This document shows positions 1 through 9,729 of a stretch of DNA of 64,000 bases, one piece after another (the first letter of the stretch is position 1; each line of letters begins with the position of its first letter). The stretch is from Bacillus gobiensis. GTDB lineage: Bacteria > Bacillota > Bacilli > Bacillales > Bacillaceae. Below the pieces are notes generated by a model. It was not told the origin of the DNA. It saw nothing but the letters and a program-made list of their open reading frames with translations, and made no database searches. The stretch spans positions 4,533,588 through 4,597,587 of the forward strand of contig NZ_CP012600.1 of the NCBI RefSeq assembly GCF_001278705.1, in the 5' to 3' direction. The translations under genes and the position numbers were made by a program.

Positions 1-135
1 AGTCTGGGCAAAGGGGTGGTATATGCGTTGCTATTACCTGAAGTTGTAAAAGAAGGTAATGTATTAAGTATTGAATACTTCGGACAGCGGCACAGAGCGA
101 AGATCCTGGCACAATCTGTCGTAGTTTCTCAATAA
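1..135 (+). CDS. C-terminal end of a GcvT-fold demethylase (partial)
   Basis: Frame 1 is open from the window edge to TAA at 133-135 and encodes 44 residues. The tail contains [12 protein letters not shown] and [13 protein letters not shown], which resembles the closing barrel domain of aminomethyltransferase-fold proteins such as dimethylglycine dehydrogenase or an FAD-dependent GcvT relative. It ends 14 bases before a sarcosine oxidase gene, so the two are probably co-transcribed. By context it would convert dimethylglycine to sarcosine. A stand-alone GcvT paralogue cannot be excluded because the N-terminal part, which would show an FAD domain or not, is outside the window. Confidence 0.6.
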   Translation, partial: SLGKGVVYALLLPEVVKEGNVLSIEYFGQRHRAKILAQSVVVSQ

Positions 136-149
136 CAGGAGGTATAGAT

Positions 150-1301
150 ATGTCCAACAATTATGATGTCATAGTTATCGGTTTAGGAGGAATGGGTAGT
201 ACAGCTGCATACCAATTAGCAAAGAGAGGTCAACGGGTACTTGGACTTGAACAGTTTGGTCCGGCACATGACCAAGGGTCAAGTCATGGCGGTTCACGAA
301 TCATTCGACAATCTTATTTTGAAGATCCTGCATATGTTCCTTTATTACTTCGTGCCTACGAATTATGGAATGAGATTGAACGGGAAAGCGGAGAGGAAAT
401 TCTCACTATTACAGGGGGATTGATGATGGGACCCCCTGACAGTTTAACAGTATCCGGCAGTATTGAAAGTTCCAAACAGTGGAATCTTTCTTACGAGATT
501 CTAGAAGCGAATGATATACACAGACGTTTCCCGGTTTTCACCCCTTCATCTAACACACTTGCATTATATGAAGAAAAGGCTGGGTTTGTTCGACCAGAAC
601 TAAGTGTGTATACTCATCTTCTTCAAGCGGAGAAGCATGGTGCTGAACTCCGATTCTTTGAAGCTGTTCAATCATGGGAAGCTCACCCTTCTGGTGAAGG
701 TGTACGTGTTGTGACAAATAATGGAACATATGAAGCCGGGAAAATGATTATTTCGGCAGGGGCTTGGGCACCCCAGTTATTGAAAGACATAGGTGTAAAC
801 TTACAAGTTGAACGTCATATTCAAATGTTCTTTGAGCCGACAGGAGGAATAGAGCCTTTCCGTGTTGGGAAGCAACCGATTTATGTATGGGAAGCAGATG
901 ATAATGTGCAGTTATATGGTTTTCCTTCTTTCGGAGTAGGTGCTGAAGGAGCAAAAGTCGCTTTCTTTCGCAAGGGAAAACCTTGTACACCTGAAACCAT
1001 TGACCGCACTGTGTATGACTATGAAGTTGCAATGATTAGAGAGTATCTTGCTCAAGGCCTTCCACAGTTAAATGGTCGATTTTTACAAGGGAAAACATGT
1101 ATGTATACCAATACACCAGATGAACATTTTGTTATTTCCAATCATCCAGATTATCCGCAAGTGGCAGTCGCAGCTGGATTTTCCGGACATGGATTTAAAT
1201 TTGCGAGTGTTGTAGGGGAGATTTTAGCAGACTTAGTGATTAATGGACAAACAAATCACCCAATAGATTTATTCAGCCCCCAGCGTTTTGTTTTTCAGTA
1301 A
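150..1301 (+). CDS. soxA: monomeric sarcosine oxidase / N-methyl amino acid oxidase
   Basis: This FAD flavoprotein oxidises sarcosine or another N-methyl amino acid to glycine, formaldehyde and hydrogen peroxide. The 383 residues are typical of the MSOX/MTOX family. The N-terminus has the dinucleotide fold ([14 protein letters not shown]), followed by the substrate-side [12 protein letters not shown] block at about 43-54. Near the C-terminus, KTCMYT places Cys317 where this family attaches FAD covalently, and GFSGHGFKF follows at about 343. The ATG has an AGGAGG site 8 bases upstream. The gene lies between a GcvT-fold demethylase tail and a Rieske oxygenase, which favours sarcosine over N-methyltryptophan as substrate. 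Confidence 0.88.
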   Translation: MSNNYDVIVIGLGGMGSTAAYQLAKRGQRVLGLEQFGPAHDQGSSHGGSRIIRQSYFEDPAYVPLLLRAYELWNEIERESGEEILTITGGLMMGPPDSLTVSGSIESSKQWNLSYEILEANDIHRRFPVFTPSSNTLALYEEKAGFVRPELSVYTHLLQAEKHGAELRFFEAVQSWEAHPSGEGVRVVTNNGTYEAGKMIISAGAWAPQLLKDIGVNLQVERHIQMFFEPTGGIEPFRVGKQPIYVWEADDNVQLYGFPSFGVGAEGAKVAFFRKGKPCTPETIDRTVYDYEVAMIREYLAQGLPQLNGRFLQGKTCMYTNTPDEHFVISNHPDYPQVAVAAGFSGHGFKFASVVGEILADLVINGQTNHPIDLFSPQRFVFQ

Positions 1302-1363
1302 GTTGTGAATCAGCCATAGATGCTCTATTTAATCTTTCCAAGCGGATAAAGGAGGAAAAAAAG

Positions 1364-2512
1364 ATGGAAATGAATCAGACGACAGTAAGTGATCCAGGAA
1401 AATTACAGGCTACATTAAAAGGGGATCTCTATACATCTCCGGAAATTTTTGAACTAGAAAAAGAGCATATTTTCACAAAAAAATGGACTTTTGTTGGCTT
1501 TGAATATGAGGTAGGGAAGTCGGGTCATTATATTACAACAAAGGTGCAGAACGAAAATATTCTAATTATCAGAGGAAAAGACAATGTTCTTCGTGCGTTC
1601 TTAAATGTGTGCCGCCATCGTGGAGCGACACTATGCAATAACCCTTGTGGCAAAACGGGAATTATTCGCTGTCCTTATCATTCTTGGAGTTATGGTCTTG
1701 ATGGTTCCTTGCTTGGAGTTCCAAATACAACTGAGTGCCGTGAAGAGTTAGTTAACAATGAAAACTATGGCTTAGAGCCAGTGCATCTCCAAGTATGGCA
1801 TGGAATGATTTGGCTGAACCTATCTGAAAATCCACTGCCGGTTGAACAACAATTAGATACACAAATATTTGACCGTTTTGGCGACCTTGCTACATTTAGT
1901 CGATATCAAATTCAAAATTTAAAAGTCGCTCATCGTAAAGAGTACGAGGTAGCGGCAAATTGGAAGCTCATCGTGGAAAATTTCCAAGAATGTTATCATT
2001 GCTCTTCTATTCATCCTGAATTAACAGCGACTCTTCCGGAATTCCGTTCAGGCATTGGTACACAAAATACAGTCAGTGGAGCAGCCAAATTTAATGATGA
2101 GCTGGAAGCTTTCTCAATAAGCGGCAAAGGTAGCAGAGCGATGTTAAAAGGCTTACTTCCAGAAGATGATCGTTTATATTATGGCATAACGATTCTTCCA
2201 CTCGTATTCATTAACTTAACACCGGATCATGTCATTATTCATCGTATCCTTCCAATTAGTCCGGAGAAATCGAAAGTTATTTGTGAATGGTTATTTGATC
2301 CGGAAGAAATTGAAAAGCCAGATTTTGATCCAGCAGATGCTGTTGAATTGTTCCATCGTGTCAATATGCAAGATTTTGAAGCGTGCGAGTGGTGTCAAGA
2401 AAACATGGGATCAAGATCATACAAGAATGGCGGGATTTTAGTACCGATTGAACAACACGTTTCCAAATTTTACGATCTCGTCTTAGAATCAATAGGCATG
2501 AAAGTCGAATAA
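1364..2512 (+). CDS. gbcA: Rieske quaternary-amine monooxygenase, glycine betaine (GbcA/CntA) type
   Basis: Oxygenase subunit expected to demethylate a quaternary amine; by context glycine betaine goes to dimethylglycine plus formaldehyde. The Rieske 2Fe-2S ligands are Cys83-x-His85 (CRHRGA) and Cys103-x2-His106 (CPYHSW). The mononuclear iron site is the block NFQECYHCSSIHPE, with His212 and His217. The residue that bridges the two metal centres is Glu209 rather than the Asp of aromatic-ring dioxygenases. Glu is the choice described for carnitine oxygenase CntA and relatives. Length (382 aa) fits. No reductase partner is visible; it may lie left of the window. Start has AAGGAGG upstream. Alternatives are carnitine or stachydrine as substrate. 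Confidence 0.82.
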   Translation: MEMNQTTVSDPGKLQATLKGDLYTSPEIFELEKEHIFTKKWTFVGFEYEVGKSGHYITTKVQNENILIIRGKDNVLRAFLNVCRHRGATLCNNPCGKTGIIRCPYHSWSYGLDGSLLGVPNTTECREELVNNENYGLEPVHLQVWHGMIWLNLSENPLPVEQQLDTQIFDRFGDLATFSRYQIQNLKVAHRKEYEVAANWKLIVENFQECYHCSSIHPELTATLPEFRSGIGTQNTVSGAAKFNDELEAFSISGKGSRAMLKGLLPEDDRLYYGITILPLVFINLTPDHVIIHRILPISPEKSKVICEWLFDPEEIEKPDFDPADAVELFHRVNMQDFEACEWCQENMGSRSYKNGGILVPIEQHVSKFYDLVLESIGMKVE

Positions 2513-2519
2513 TCAATCC

Positions 2520-2577
2520 GGTTTGACACGATGTTCGCTATAGATGGACGAAAGCTATACGTGTCAAACCCTTTTTT
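2520..2577 (+). terminator. Rho-independent terminator after the oxygenase gene
   Basis: An 11-bp inverted repeat (GGTTTGACACG / CGTGTCAAACC) with a 29-base loop is followed by C and six T. It sits 8 bases after the oxygenase stop and closes the sox-gbcA unit. Confidence 0.85.
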
Positions 2578-2900
2578 AAAAAGTTAGTTTCTTTAAGTAG
2601 ATGCTCTATACAGTCTTAAATTATCTATTTAGAAGGGGTGAGGAAAGTTTATTCTTTCTTTTTAATAAAGCGCATATGGAACGAATGTACTGCTGAAACT
2701 CTATTTTAAATGGAGATGTGACAGACGCGCTCGTAGGTGTGTTCCCCATTTGGTGGATTCAACTTGTACACACTCCAAGGCAGGAAGTTATGATTTATTG
2801 ACATTATTTAGTCAAGGGAAACTTCGTGTAATTGGAAAAATGGGAGGATGAAAAGGAGATGAATTTATTAATATTAGAATAATGGAGGGGGGATTATGAA
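2578..2900. other. gene-free stretch before the MFS gene
   Basis: No convincing gene in 323 bases. A 28-codon GTG-started frame near 2718 has no ribosome binding site and no recognised similarity. The end holds GGAGGGGGGA, the ribosome binding site for the next gene. Confidence 0.4.
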
Positions 2901-4268
2901 GTGCGTACACTGGAAGAAATGCCTTTAGGTAAATTTCACTTTCAAATGTTCTTCTACACGGGCGGGGGAGCCTTTATTGACGGGTACATCATTGGCATTA
3001 TCGCAGTAGCCTTGGCCGTTTTACAACCCCAGTTTGATATGTCGTTAACCGTAGTCGGTATGATAGCAATGGCTATGTATGTTGGCATGTTTTTTGGTGG
3101 AATACTGGGGGGATATTTAACGGATCTTATTGGACGAAAGAAGATGTTTATTCTCGATTTATCCATTTTTGTAATTGCCTCGATTCCCCAGTATTTTGTG
3201 ACTGACCCGATGCAGCTTGTCATTTTACGCTTTATTTTAGGATTCGCGGCTGGAGCTGATTATCCGATTTCCGCCACTTATATGGCGGAGTTTGCTCCTA
3301 GTAAGCACCGTGGCGCCTTGCTTGGTGGACTAATCGCTCTATGGTATGTTGGCTACGGCATGTCCTTCTTGGTGGGGTATTGGATGTTGGCTCTGGGTGA
3401 GGATAGCTGGCGTTGGATGCTGGCAAGCAGTGCCATTCCGGCCATCATTATTTTGCTGGCTCGCATAAAGATGCCAGAATCCCCTCTTTGGCTAGCAAGT
3501 AAAGGAAAAGAAAAAGGAGCCAACGCTATCATTCAAGGGATCTTTGGAAAAGATGTGGTCCTCTCCGAGTCCTTCGAGGCTAAAGAAAAGACGTCATTTA
3601 TGGACATGTTTAAAAATGGGTATGGCAAATGGACCCTCTTTATCGCCCTATTCTGGACGCTTCAAGTGGCTCCTGCCTTTGCGATTGCTACCTTCATCCC
3701 TGAAGTATTAGGGCAATTAGGATTTGCGGATGGAAACAAGGAGTATCTGGGTTCTACGATCATGAGCCTCTTCTATTTAGTAGGATTAATACCAGCTGTC
3801 TACTTGGTGGAGAAAATTGGAAGGAGACCGGTGCTAATTTGGCCCTTTCTAGTCTCTGCGATTATTTTAGTGATTTTGGGAATAACGTCCAGCTGGCAGA
3901 TGTCATTTACCTACAGTATTACATTATTTGTCATTTACGGTATTTTTAACACCAGTATGAATATCCACCAATGGATTTATCCGAATGAATTGTTTCCGAC
4001 AAAGATTAGAGGAACAGCTGTAGGATTCGGCACCGGCATGAGTCGAATTGGTGCCTCTCTGAGTACATTTTTGTTTCCCATGATATTGGCTAATTACGGG
4101 TTGGAAATGACTTTGTATGTTTGTGCAGGCCTATTTTTTGCTGGGTTTCTGATTTCGTTAGTGATGGCTCCAGAGACCAGAAATATGACTCTGGAACAGA
4201 CAAGTGCTTTAAACAAATCTAACGATAAACTTAGCAATAAACCTGATTCTAAGACAGGGATTATATAA
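2901..4268 (+). CDS. MFS transporter, sugar-porter-like
   Basis: A 455-residue, 12-helix permease of the major facilitator superfamily. It has the loop 2-3 signature GGYLTDLIGRKK, a GADYPISATYMAEF block in helices 4-5, PESPLWLASKG before the central loop, and VEKIGRRPVLIW in loop 8-9. These are hallmarks of the sugar-porter or aromatic-acid branches. I chose the GTG at 2901 because GGAGGGG lies about 10 bases upstream; ATG at 2919 is the alternative. It sits between the betaine oxygenase and the OpuA importer, so it may carry a related N-methyl compound, but the sequence does not show the substrate. Confidence 0.75.
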   Translation: MRTLEEMPLGKFHFQMFFYTGGGAFIDGYIIGIIAVALAVLQPQFDMSLTVVGMIAMAMYVGMFFGGILGGYLTDLIGRKKMFILDLSIFVIASIPQYFVTDPMQLVILRFILGFAAGADYPISATYMAEFAPSKHRGALLGGLIALWYVGYGMSFLVGYWMLALGEDSWRWMLASSAIPAIIILLARIKMPESPLWLASKGKEKGANAIIQGIFGKDVVLSESFEAKEKTSFMDMFKNGYGKWTLFIALFWTLQVAPAFAIATFIPEVLGQLGFADGNKEYLGSTIMSLFYLVGLIPAVYLVEKIGRRPVLIWPFLVSAIILVILGITSSWQMSFTYSITLFVIYGIFNTSMNIHQWIYPNELFPTKIRGTAVGFGTGMSRIGASLSTFLFPMILANYGLEMTLYVCAGLFFAGFLISLVMAPETRNMTLEQTSALNKSNDKLSNKPDSKTGII

Positions 4269-4420
4269 ATGATTGTTTAATAGGCTATTGGAATAAATGA
4301 GAATTTAATAAAATCAAAAGGGAAATTAACGCTCCAACAGTAGGAGGAAGCAGTGAACAAAAATTCAAAAATATCAAGGATCAACAAATGCCGAGAGGCT
4401 ATTATGAGAGGAGAGTAAAC

Positions 4421-5680
4421 ATGCAACGAGAATCCGGATTTGCAGAACCCATCATTCGTGTCTCCAATGTTTCAAAAGTATTTGGACGTCAAAAGGAACA
4501 AGCACTTGAACTACGAAAGTTAGGACAAAGCAAGCATGAAGTCGAACAAGAAACAAAAACAACTGTTGCCATATTCGATGCTAATTTTGAAGTAAAAAAG
4601 GGAGAAATATTTGTGTTAATTGGACTGTCTGGCAGTGGAAAATCCACATTGCTTAGATGTTTAAATGGACTTATCGAACCAACAGAAGGCATGGTGTTTC
4701 TTGAAAATGACGATATTGCACATATGGCTAATAGGCAGCTTCAGCAAGTTAGACGCAACAAAATTGGTATGGTCTTCCAAAACGTCGGGCTCTTACCAAA
4801 TCGCACAGTGATTGATAATGTTACGTTTGGTTTAGAACTGCAAGGTGTACCTGCAGGTGTGAGAGAGAAAAAAGGGAAAGATGCGCTTGAGCTGGTGGGA
4901 TTGAACGGTCAGGCGTATAAGCGTATTTATGAATTATCAGGAGGTATGCAGCAGCGTGTCGGCTTAGCAAGAGCGCTTGCCTCTAACCAAGAAATCTTAC
5001 TAATGGATGAACCTTTCTCAGCTCTGGATCCTCTTATTCGCCGAGAGATGCAAAAGTTATTTCTTGATATTCAAGGAGAAATTCAAAAAACCGTTATTTT
5101 TGTGACTCATGATTTAGATGAAGCACTCACTTTAGGGCATCGTGCGGCAGTGATGAAAGATGGGGAAATTGTACAGCTTGGAACAGCTGAAGAGATTTTG
5201 AGCCGGCCTGCAACCGATTATGTAAAACAGCTTGTACAAGATGTTGATTACAGCAAAATTCGCCTGACAAAGAGTGCCATGACACCTGTTGAAGTTTTTG
5301 CATATGAAAACGAGTCACCGCAAGTTGTATTACGGAGAATGAAAACAAACAAACTATCAAACATTTTTGTTCTAGATAGACGGCACCATTTATTAGGTAT
5401 TTTAAACATTCACGAAGTAGCAGAACTAGTTGAGTTTCATAAACAAAGTTTAATAGGAAAAGTGGAAAACCAAATGCATCGTGTTCATCTGGATGTTCCT
5501 TTAAGAGAAACTCTCCCTCTATTTATAAACAACGATCTTCCAGTAGCGGTTGTTGATTATCAAAACCGTTTAGAAGGAATGATCACACAAAGTACACTGA
5601 TTGCGAGTTTAACAGAGCAAATAAAAGGGGATGAGGAGCAAGATTTTGACTCTTATCAAATGGAGGGGGTACAAAGATGA
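4421..5680 (+). CDS. opuAA: glycine betaine ABC importer, ATPase subunit
   Basis: Energises uptake of glycine betaine or related compounds with the two genes that follow. It has Walker A GLSGSGKST, signature LSGGMQQRVGLARA, Walker B ILLMDEPFSALDP and a switch His in FVTHDLDEA. Two C-terminal CBS repeats cover about the last 130 residues, as in OpuAA/ProV, where they sense ionic strength. I place the start at 4421 (419 aa, close to the 418 of B. subtilis OpuAA) because GAGAGGAGAG precedes it; an in-frame ATG at 4388 has no such site. Its stop overlaps the permease start by 4 bases (ATGA). In this setting the importer may feed catabolism as well as osmoprotection. Confidence 0.92.
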   Translation: MQRESGFAEPIIRVSNVSKVFGRQKEQALELRKLGQSKHEVEQETKTTVAIFDANFEVKKGEIFVLIGLSGSGKSTLLRCLNGLIEPTEGMVFLENDDIAHMANRQLQQVRRNKIGMVFQNVGLLPNRTVIDNVTFGLELQGVPAGVREKKGKDALELVGLNGQAYKRIYELSGGMQQRVGLARALASNQEILLMDEPFSALDPLIRREMQKLFLDIQGEIQKTVIFVTHDLDEALTLGHRAAVMKDGEIVQLGTAEEILSRPATDYVKQLVQDVDYSKIRLTKSAMTPVEVFAYENESPQVVLRRMKTNKLSNIFVLDRRHHLLGILNIHEVAELVEFHKQSLIGKVENQMHRVHLDVPLRETLPLFINNDLPVAVVDYQNRLEGMITQSTLIASLTEQIKGDEEQDFDSYQMEGVQR

Positions 5681-6540
5681 CAAAGATAACTATGACTTCT
5701 TCGTTTATACCTCGTATTCCTCTAGATCAATGGGCTAATAATTTAGTAGATTTTGTGACAAATCGTTTTTCGGGGGTATTTAATGTAATAAATGACACCA
5801 TGACAATTGTAATTGGGGGGCTTGAATGGCTATTAACGACCCCGTCTCCGTTAGTAATGGTAATCATTCTTGTGGCGCTTGCCGGCTGGTTAACGAACTG
5901 GAAAATAGCTGTTTTTACAGGTTTAGGATTGCTCCTCATTATAAGCTTAAATTTATGGGAGGCATCTATGCTTACATTGTCTCTCGTTTTAGCCTCTACC
6001 ATGATTTCTCTTCTCTTCGGTGTTCCGTTAGGTATTCTATCCTATCGTTTTGACAGGGTGAGAGCGGTGGTAAATCCTTCGCTCGATATTATGCAAACAA
6101 TGCCTGCTTTCGTTTATTTAATACCCGCTGTTCTTCTGTTCGGGTTAGGGAACGCAACAGCTCTTATTGCTACTTGTATTTTTGCGATGCCTCCGGCTGT
6201 ACGATTAACGTTATTAGGTCTTCAACAAGTTCCGAAAACGACTGTGGAAGCAGCCGAAGCATTTGGAGCAACAGAATGGCAAAAGTTAATCAAAGTGCAG
6301 TTACCCTTAGCTTTGCCAATGATTATGTCCGGTGTAAATCAAGTCATTATGTTGTCTCTTTCCATGGTCGTTATTTCATCAATGGTCGGAGCAGGTGGTT
6401 TAGGAGCAGAGGTATTAAGAAGTATTAGTATGCTAAATGTTGGATTAGGTTTTATTGGAGGTATTTCTGTTGTGATTATCGCGATTATTTTGGATAGAAT
6501 GACACATCTTGCTGCTCAGAAAAAAAGGGGCATTCAATAG
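5677..6540 (+). CDS. opuAB: glycine betaine ABC importer, permease subunit
   Basis: Membrane channel of the OpuA importer, 287 residues with six to seven hydrophobic segments. The coupling EAA-type loop is seen as EAAEAFGATEWQKLIKVQLP at about 190-209. The match to OpuAB/ProW is good in length and in the VGAGGLGAEVLRSI block. Translation is coupled to the ATPase by an ATGA overlap, and the binding-protein gene begins 31 bases after the stop. Confidence 0.92.
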   Translation: MTKITMTSSFIPRIPLDQWANNLVDFVTNRFSGVFNVINDTMTIVIGGLEWLLTTPSPLVMVIILVALAGWLTNWKIAVFTGLGLLLIISLNLWEASMLTLSLVLASTMISLLFGVPLGILSYRFDRVRAVVNPSLDIMQTMPAFVYLIPAVLLFGLGNATALIATCIFAMPPAVRLTLLGLQQVPKTTVEAAEAFGATEWQKLIKVQLPLALPMIMSGVNQVIMLSLSMVVISSMVGAGGLGAEVLRSISMLNVGLGFIGGISVVIIAIILDRMTHLAAQKKRGIQ

Positions 6541-6571
6541 GAAAAACAGAACGGATAGGAGTGATATTTCA

Positions 6572-7495
6572 TTGAAACAAACAAAAAAACTTTTCATTAT
6601 TATTACAACCATATTAATGATGGTGTTTGTAACGGCATGTGGGAGTAGTAATAGTAGTAGTACGAGCAATACAGAAACAGATACGGACCAGGGTAAGTCA
6701 AATAAAGGGGGAAATAAGGAAAAGGAAATAACTATTGGATACATACCATGGGATGAAGATGTAGCTGTCACTTTTTTATGGAAAGAGTTGTTAGAGAAAA
6801 AAGGATACAAGGTTAAAGCTGTTCAGGCAGATGTCGCCCCTATCTTCTCTGGAATGGCCCAAGGAAATGTTGATCTATTTTTAGATGTTTGGATGCCGTC
6901 TACACACGGCTCTTATATGGATAAGTTTGGTGATGATTTGGAAGTGCTGGGAACGTGGTATGATCAAGCGGATAACGGACTAGCGGTACCTGACTATTTA
7001 GATGTGCAATCAATAGAAGATTTAAAGAACTATAAGGATAAATTAAAAGGAAAAATCATCGGGATTGAACCGGGGGCCGGTTTAATGGGCGTCAGTAGAA
7101 AAGCATTACCTGGTTATCGATTAAATGATTGGGCTTTAGTTGGAAGCAGTACACCAGCTATGTTAGCAGAACTGGACAAAGCTGTATCGAATAAAGAACC
7201 GATTGTGGTTACATTATGGCGTCCTCACTGGGCATTCGAAAAATACAATCTGCGTTATTTAGACGACCCTAAAAAACTTATGAATCCAAACGGAGCTGAA
7301 GAGCTTCAAGCGGTTAGCCGCAAAGAATTCTCAGCAGATTACCCTGAAGTCGCTAAATGGCTTGGAGAGTTTACAATTACCTCAGATCAGTTAGCGAAGC
7401 TAGAATCTGAGATTAAAAATTCCACAATTGAAGCAGAAGGCGTAAAAAAATGGATTTCTAAGAATAGAAGTGTGGCAAAAGCTTGGGTGGAGTAA
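6572..7495 (+). CDS. opuAC: glycine betaine-binding lipoprotein of the OpuA importer
   Basis: Extracellular substrate receptor tethered by lipid. The start is taken as TTG at 6572 because ATAGGAGTG lies just upstream and this gives a clean lipoprotein signal (MKQTKKLFII..VTACGSS) with the lipidated Cys in VTAC. A Ser/Thr-rich linker follows. The body belongs to the OpuAC family (about 307 aa). Tryptophans in IPWDEDV, LDVWMPST and TLWRPHWAF are the sort that form the cation-binding cage for quaternary ammonium. A longer frame opening at 6509 overlaps the permease and lacks a ribosome binding site. Confidence 0.9.
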   Translation: MKQTKKLFIIITTILMMVFVTACGSSNSSSTSNTETDTDQGKSNKGGNKEKEITIGYIPWDEDVAVTFLWKELLEKKGYKVKAVQADVAPIFSGMAQGNVDLFLDVWMPSTHGSYMDKFGDDLEVLGTWYDQADNGLAVPDYLDVQSIEDLKNYKDKLKGKIIGIEPGAGLMGVSRKALPGYRLNDWALVGSSTPAMLAELDKAVSNKEPIVVTLWRPHWAFEKYNLRYLDDPKKLMNPNGAEELQAVSRKEFSADYPEVAKWLGEFTITSDQLAKLESEIKNSTIEAEGVKKWISKNRSVAKAWVE

Positions 7496-7552
7496 TGATT
7501 GTAAAAGTGTATTTAAAATTAAGCATAAAAAACTTAGAGGAGGGATGGAATT

Positions 7553-8043
7553 ATGAAGTTAAGAGAACAAATGCCAGAGTTAACAGGTGGCACTTCCTGG
7601 ATTAATGGAGAAATAACAAAAGAACAATTGGTTGGAGAAAAAGTAACATTAATTCATTTCTGGTCTGTAAGCTGCTTTTATGTAAAGAAGCTATGACGGA
7701 TATAAATAAACTACGCGATGAATATACGGATCACTTGAATGTTGTAGCAGTTCATATGCCTCGATCAGAAGATGACTTGGATCTAAATGTGATTAAAGCA
7801 ATGGCGCTGGGGCATGATATTATACAGCCTATTTTGGTAGACAGTGAACTTAAATTAACGGATGTATTTGAAAATAAGTACGTTCCAGCTTACTACGTAT
7901 TTGATAAAGAAGGAAAGCTTCGTCATTTTCAAGCCGGAGGGAGTGGTATGAAAATGCTTCGTAAACGCATTGAACGTGTATTAAATGATAATAACCAAGA
8001 GTTAATCAAAGGAGACAGTAAGACAGAATTATTAAGAAACTAA
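7553..8043 (+). pseudogene. redoxin/TlpA-like thiol protein with a frameshift
   Basis: ATG at 7553 (after GAGGAGGG) opens a frame reading KVTLIHFWSVSC, the first half of a thioredoxin fold. It stops at TGA 7697, just after the expected active-site Cys. The rest continues one frame away from about 7680 (LCKEAMTDINKLRD through HFQAGGSGMKML) to the stop at 8041-8043. One extra T in the T4 run at 7676-7679 would restore a single frame with a Cys-x-x-Cys-type SCFLCKEAM site. So this is either a real loss by a one-base deletion or a homopolymer read error. It follows opuAC by 57 bases. A role against the peroxide made by sarcosine oxidase is only a guess. Confidence 0.72.
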
Positions 8044-8203
8044 GGTGCTTGTTTATCTTGTAGTAGAGACAAAAAGGAATAGCTTTAATTTATTACTCTA
8101 TGTGAATTAAGGAATCAGCAAGCAACCAAGTACGCTGCATGAAACTTAGCTGCCTGCTGATTTCTTGATTTCAGAGTATCTTTCGTTTTAATAGAGAATA
8201 AAA

Positions 8204-8247
8204 AAAGAGCGTATCTAGTGGTCGTTCAACACTTGATATGCTCTTTT
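8204..8247. terminator. bidirectional terminator between converging operons
   Basis: Imperfect 17-bp stem (AAAGAGCGTATCTAGTG against CACTTGATATGCTCTTT) with A-rich and T-rich flanks on the two sides. It lies between the rightward opu genes and the leftward gcv operon. Confidence 0.7.
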
Positions 8248-8508
8248 ATATAATTAGATCTTCACTTTTATAAGAATAAACGTTTATATTGAAAGGTGGA
8301 TAAATCCAATGGGGAAATTACGAAAATTCTTAATGGTGATTTCCGGAATCTGAGGGTCTTCATTAAGAGCGGGAATTGAAATTTGATACGATCTCCATTC
8401 CTGCCAATGTCCTCACCCTCCGCAATCTTCGTTTATATTATATTGTCTGCTGCATAGAACATACTGAATTGCTTGTCTTTCTCCTGCTTAGAATCTATGA
8501 GAACGTAC
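8248..8508. other. gene-free stretch, possible coding remnant
   Basis: No intact gene. On the minus strand near 8310-8430 a short frame has a protein-like composition but no start site and no family I recognise, so it may be decayed coding DNA. Confidence 0.25.
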
Positions 8509-8811
8509 TTATTTGCCCCCTGCACATGCACTTGAAGTTAAGATTTCTCCAATAAGAAAGCCACGTTCATCTGTATAATCAATTTGGACCTCTTCATCTA
8601 AATAACGTTTAGTAAAACGATCCATTCGAAATTGAATTCCATCACATTCAATAACTGTATCGTTGCAGCGCGGTTTATCAAGAACAATCGCAAATTTGAC
8701 AGATAGTCCGCAGCCGCCTGCTATATCAGCGTCAATCCGAAGAAATTGTTCCTCCTTCAACTCTATTGCTTGTAGCTTGTCCATTGCTGTCTCTGTTAAT
8801 GTTATAACCAT
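8509..8811 (-). CDS. HesB/IscA-like iron-sulfur protein
   Basis: A 100-residue A-type carrier-like protein. It has the family layout of a short beta-rich body with Cys34 in AGGCGLS and a C-terminal SSACAGG with Cys96. It lacks the usual C-terminal Cys-Gly-Cys pair, so it is a divergent member. It is the last gene of the leftward glycine operon, directly after lipA. Both lipoyl synthase and serine dehydratase in the same operon need 4Fe-4S clusters, so supply or repair of these clusters is a reasonable inference. GGAGAGGATT precedes the ATG. Confidence 0.65.
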   Translation of the reverse strand: MVITLTETAMDKLQAIELKEEQFLRIDADIAGGCGLSVKFAIVLDKPRCNDTVIECDGIQFRMDRFTKRYLDEEVQIDYTDERGFLIGEILTSSACAGGK

Positions 8812-8850
8812 TGAATCCTCTCCTTCTCACCAATGTCTTATCTTACCTGA

Positions 8851-9729
8851 TTACACATTCGCTTTCGCTGCTTGAATCTGTTCATCAGCATGGTAGGAAG
8901 AACGAACGAGTGGACCTGCTTCACAGTGGCTAAACCCTTTTGACAATGCAATTTCCTTCAATTCCTTAAATTCTTGTGGATTCCAATATTTTTGTACTTT
9001 CAAATGACGTTTGGTCGGCTGCAAATATTGACCTATTGTCATAATGTCAACATCGTTAGCCCGAAGGTCATCCATCGTTTCCATGATTTCTTCTTTGGTT
9101 TCTCCCAGACCAATCATAATACTTGATTTCGTTGGAATAATGGCGTTTATGTGTTTTGCGCGTCTCAAAAACTCAAGTGAACGTTCATATGTTGCACGTG
9201 CACGAACTGACGGTGATAAGCGTCTCACAGTTTCAATGTTGTGATTTAATATGTCTGGTCTTGCATCCATTAATATTTTTAAGTTGTCAAGTTCCCCATT
9301 CATATCAGATGGAAGGACTTCAATGCTGCAAAACGGATTGCGGTGCCTCACTGCCCGTACCGTTTCCGCAAAAACTCGAGCCCCACCGTCTTTTAGATCA
9401 TCTCGGGCAACAGCCGTAATCACGACATGCTTTAAGCCCATCTGTTCCACTGATTCTGCCACACGTTCCGGCTCTTCCCAATCAAGCTCTGTCGGAAGCC
9501 CTGTTTGAACCGCACAGAATCGGCAAGCACGTGTGCATACACTTCCTAAAATCATAAAGGTTGCCGTTTTACGTACAGCCCAACATTCATGAATGTTAGG
9601 ACATTTCGCTTCTTCACAGACCGTATGGAGCTTTTTTTCGCGCATCATTTTTTTAAATCCTATATATTGTTCATTCGTATTTAATTTAATTTTGAGCCAT
9701 TCTGGTTTACGAACATAATCGGTGGTCAT
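8851..9729 (-). CDS. lipA: lipoyl synthase
   Basis: Radical SAM enzyme that inserts two sulfurs into octanoyl groups on lipoyl domains, here presumably on GcvH. The radical cluster ligands are CTRACRFC; the auxiliary cluster ligands are in [12 protein letters not shown] near the N-terminus, and the C-terminal RSSYHADEQ carries the family Ser. I chose the start at 9729 (292 aa) because TTAGGAGTGAATG lies upstream and [15 protein letters not shown] matches the usual N-terminus. A 16-codon longer frame has no such site. It sits downstream of gcvPB, and a housekeeping copy probably exists elsewhere, so this looks like a dedicated paralogue. Confidence 0.93.
   Translation of the reverse strand: MTTDYVRKPEWLKIKLNTNEQYIGFKKMMREKKLHTVCEEAKCPNIHECWAVRKTATFMILGSVCTRACRFCAVQTGLPTELDWEEPERVAESVEQMGLKHVVITAVARDDLKDGGARVFAETVRAVRHRNPFCSIEVLPSDMNGELDNLKILMDARPDILNHNIETVRRLSPSVRARATYERSLEFLRRAKHINAIIPTKSSIMIGLGETKEEIMETMDDLRANDVDIMTIGQYLQPTKRHLKVQKYWNPQEFKELKEIALSKGFSHCEAGPLVRSSYHADEQIQAAKANV

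Noticed and set aside
2718..2801. Short GTG frame reading VGVFPIWWIQLVHTPRQEV
   Set aside because: Protein-like but only 28 codons, without ribosome binding site or recognised relative; left as unassigned.
6445..6810. 121-residue minus-strand frame across the opuAB-opuAC junction
   Set aside because: Antisense shadow rich in Ser and Leu, opposite two solid opu genes.
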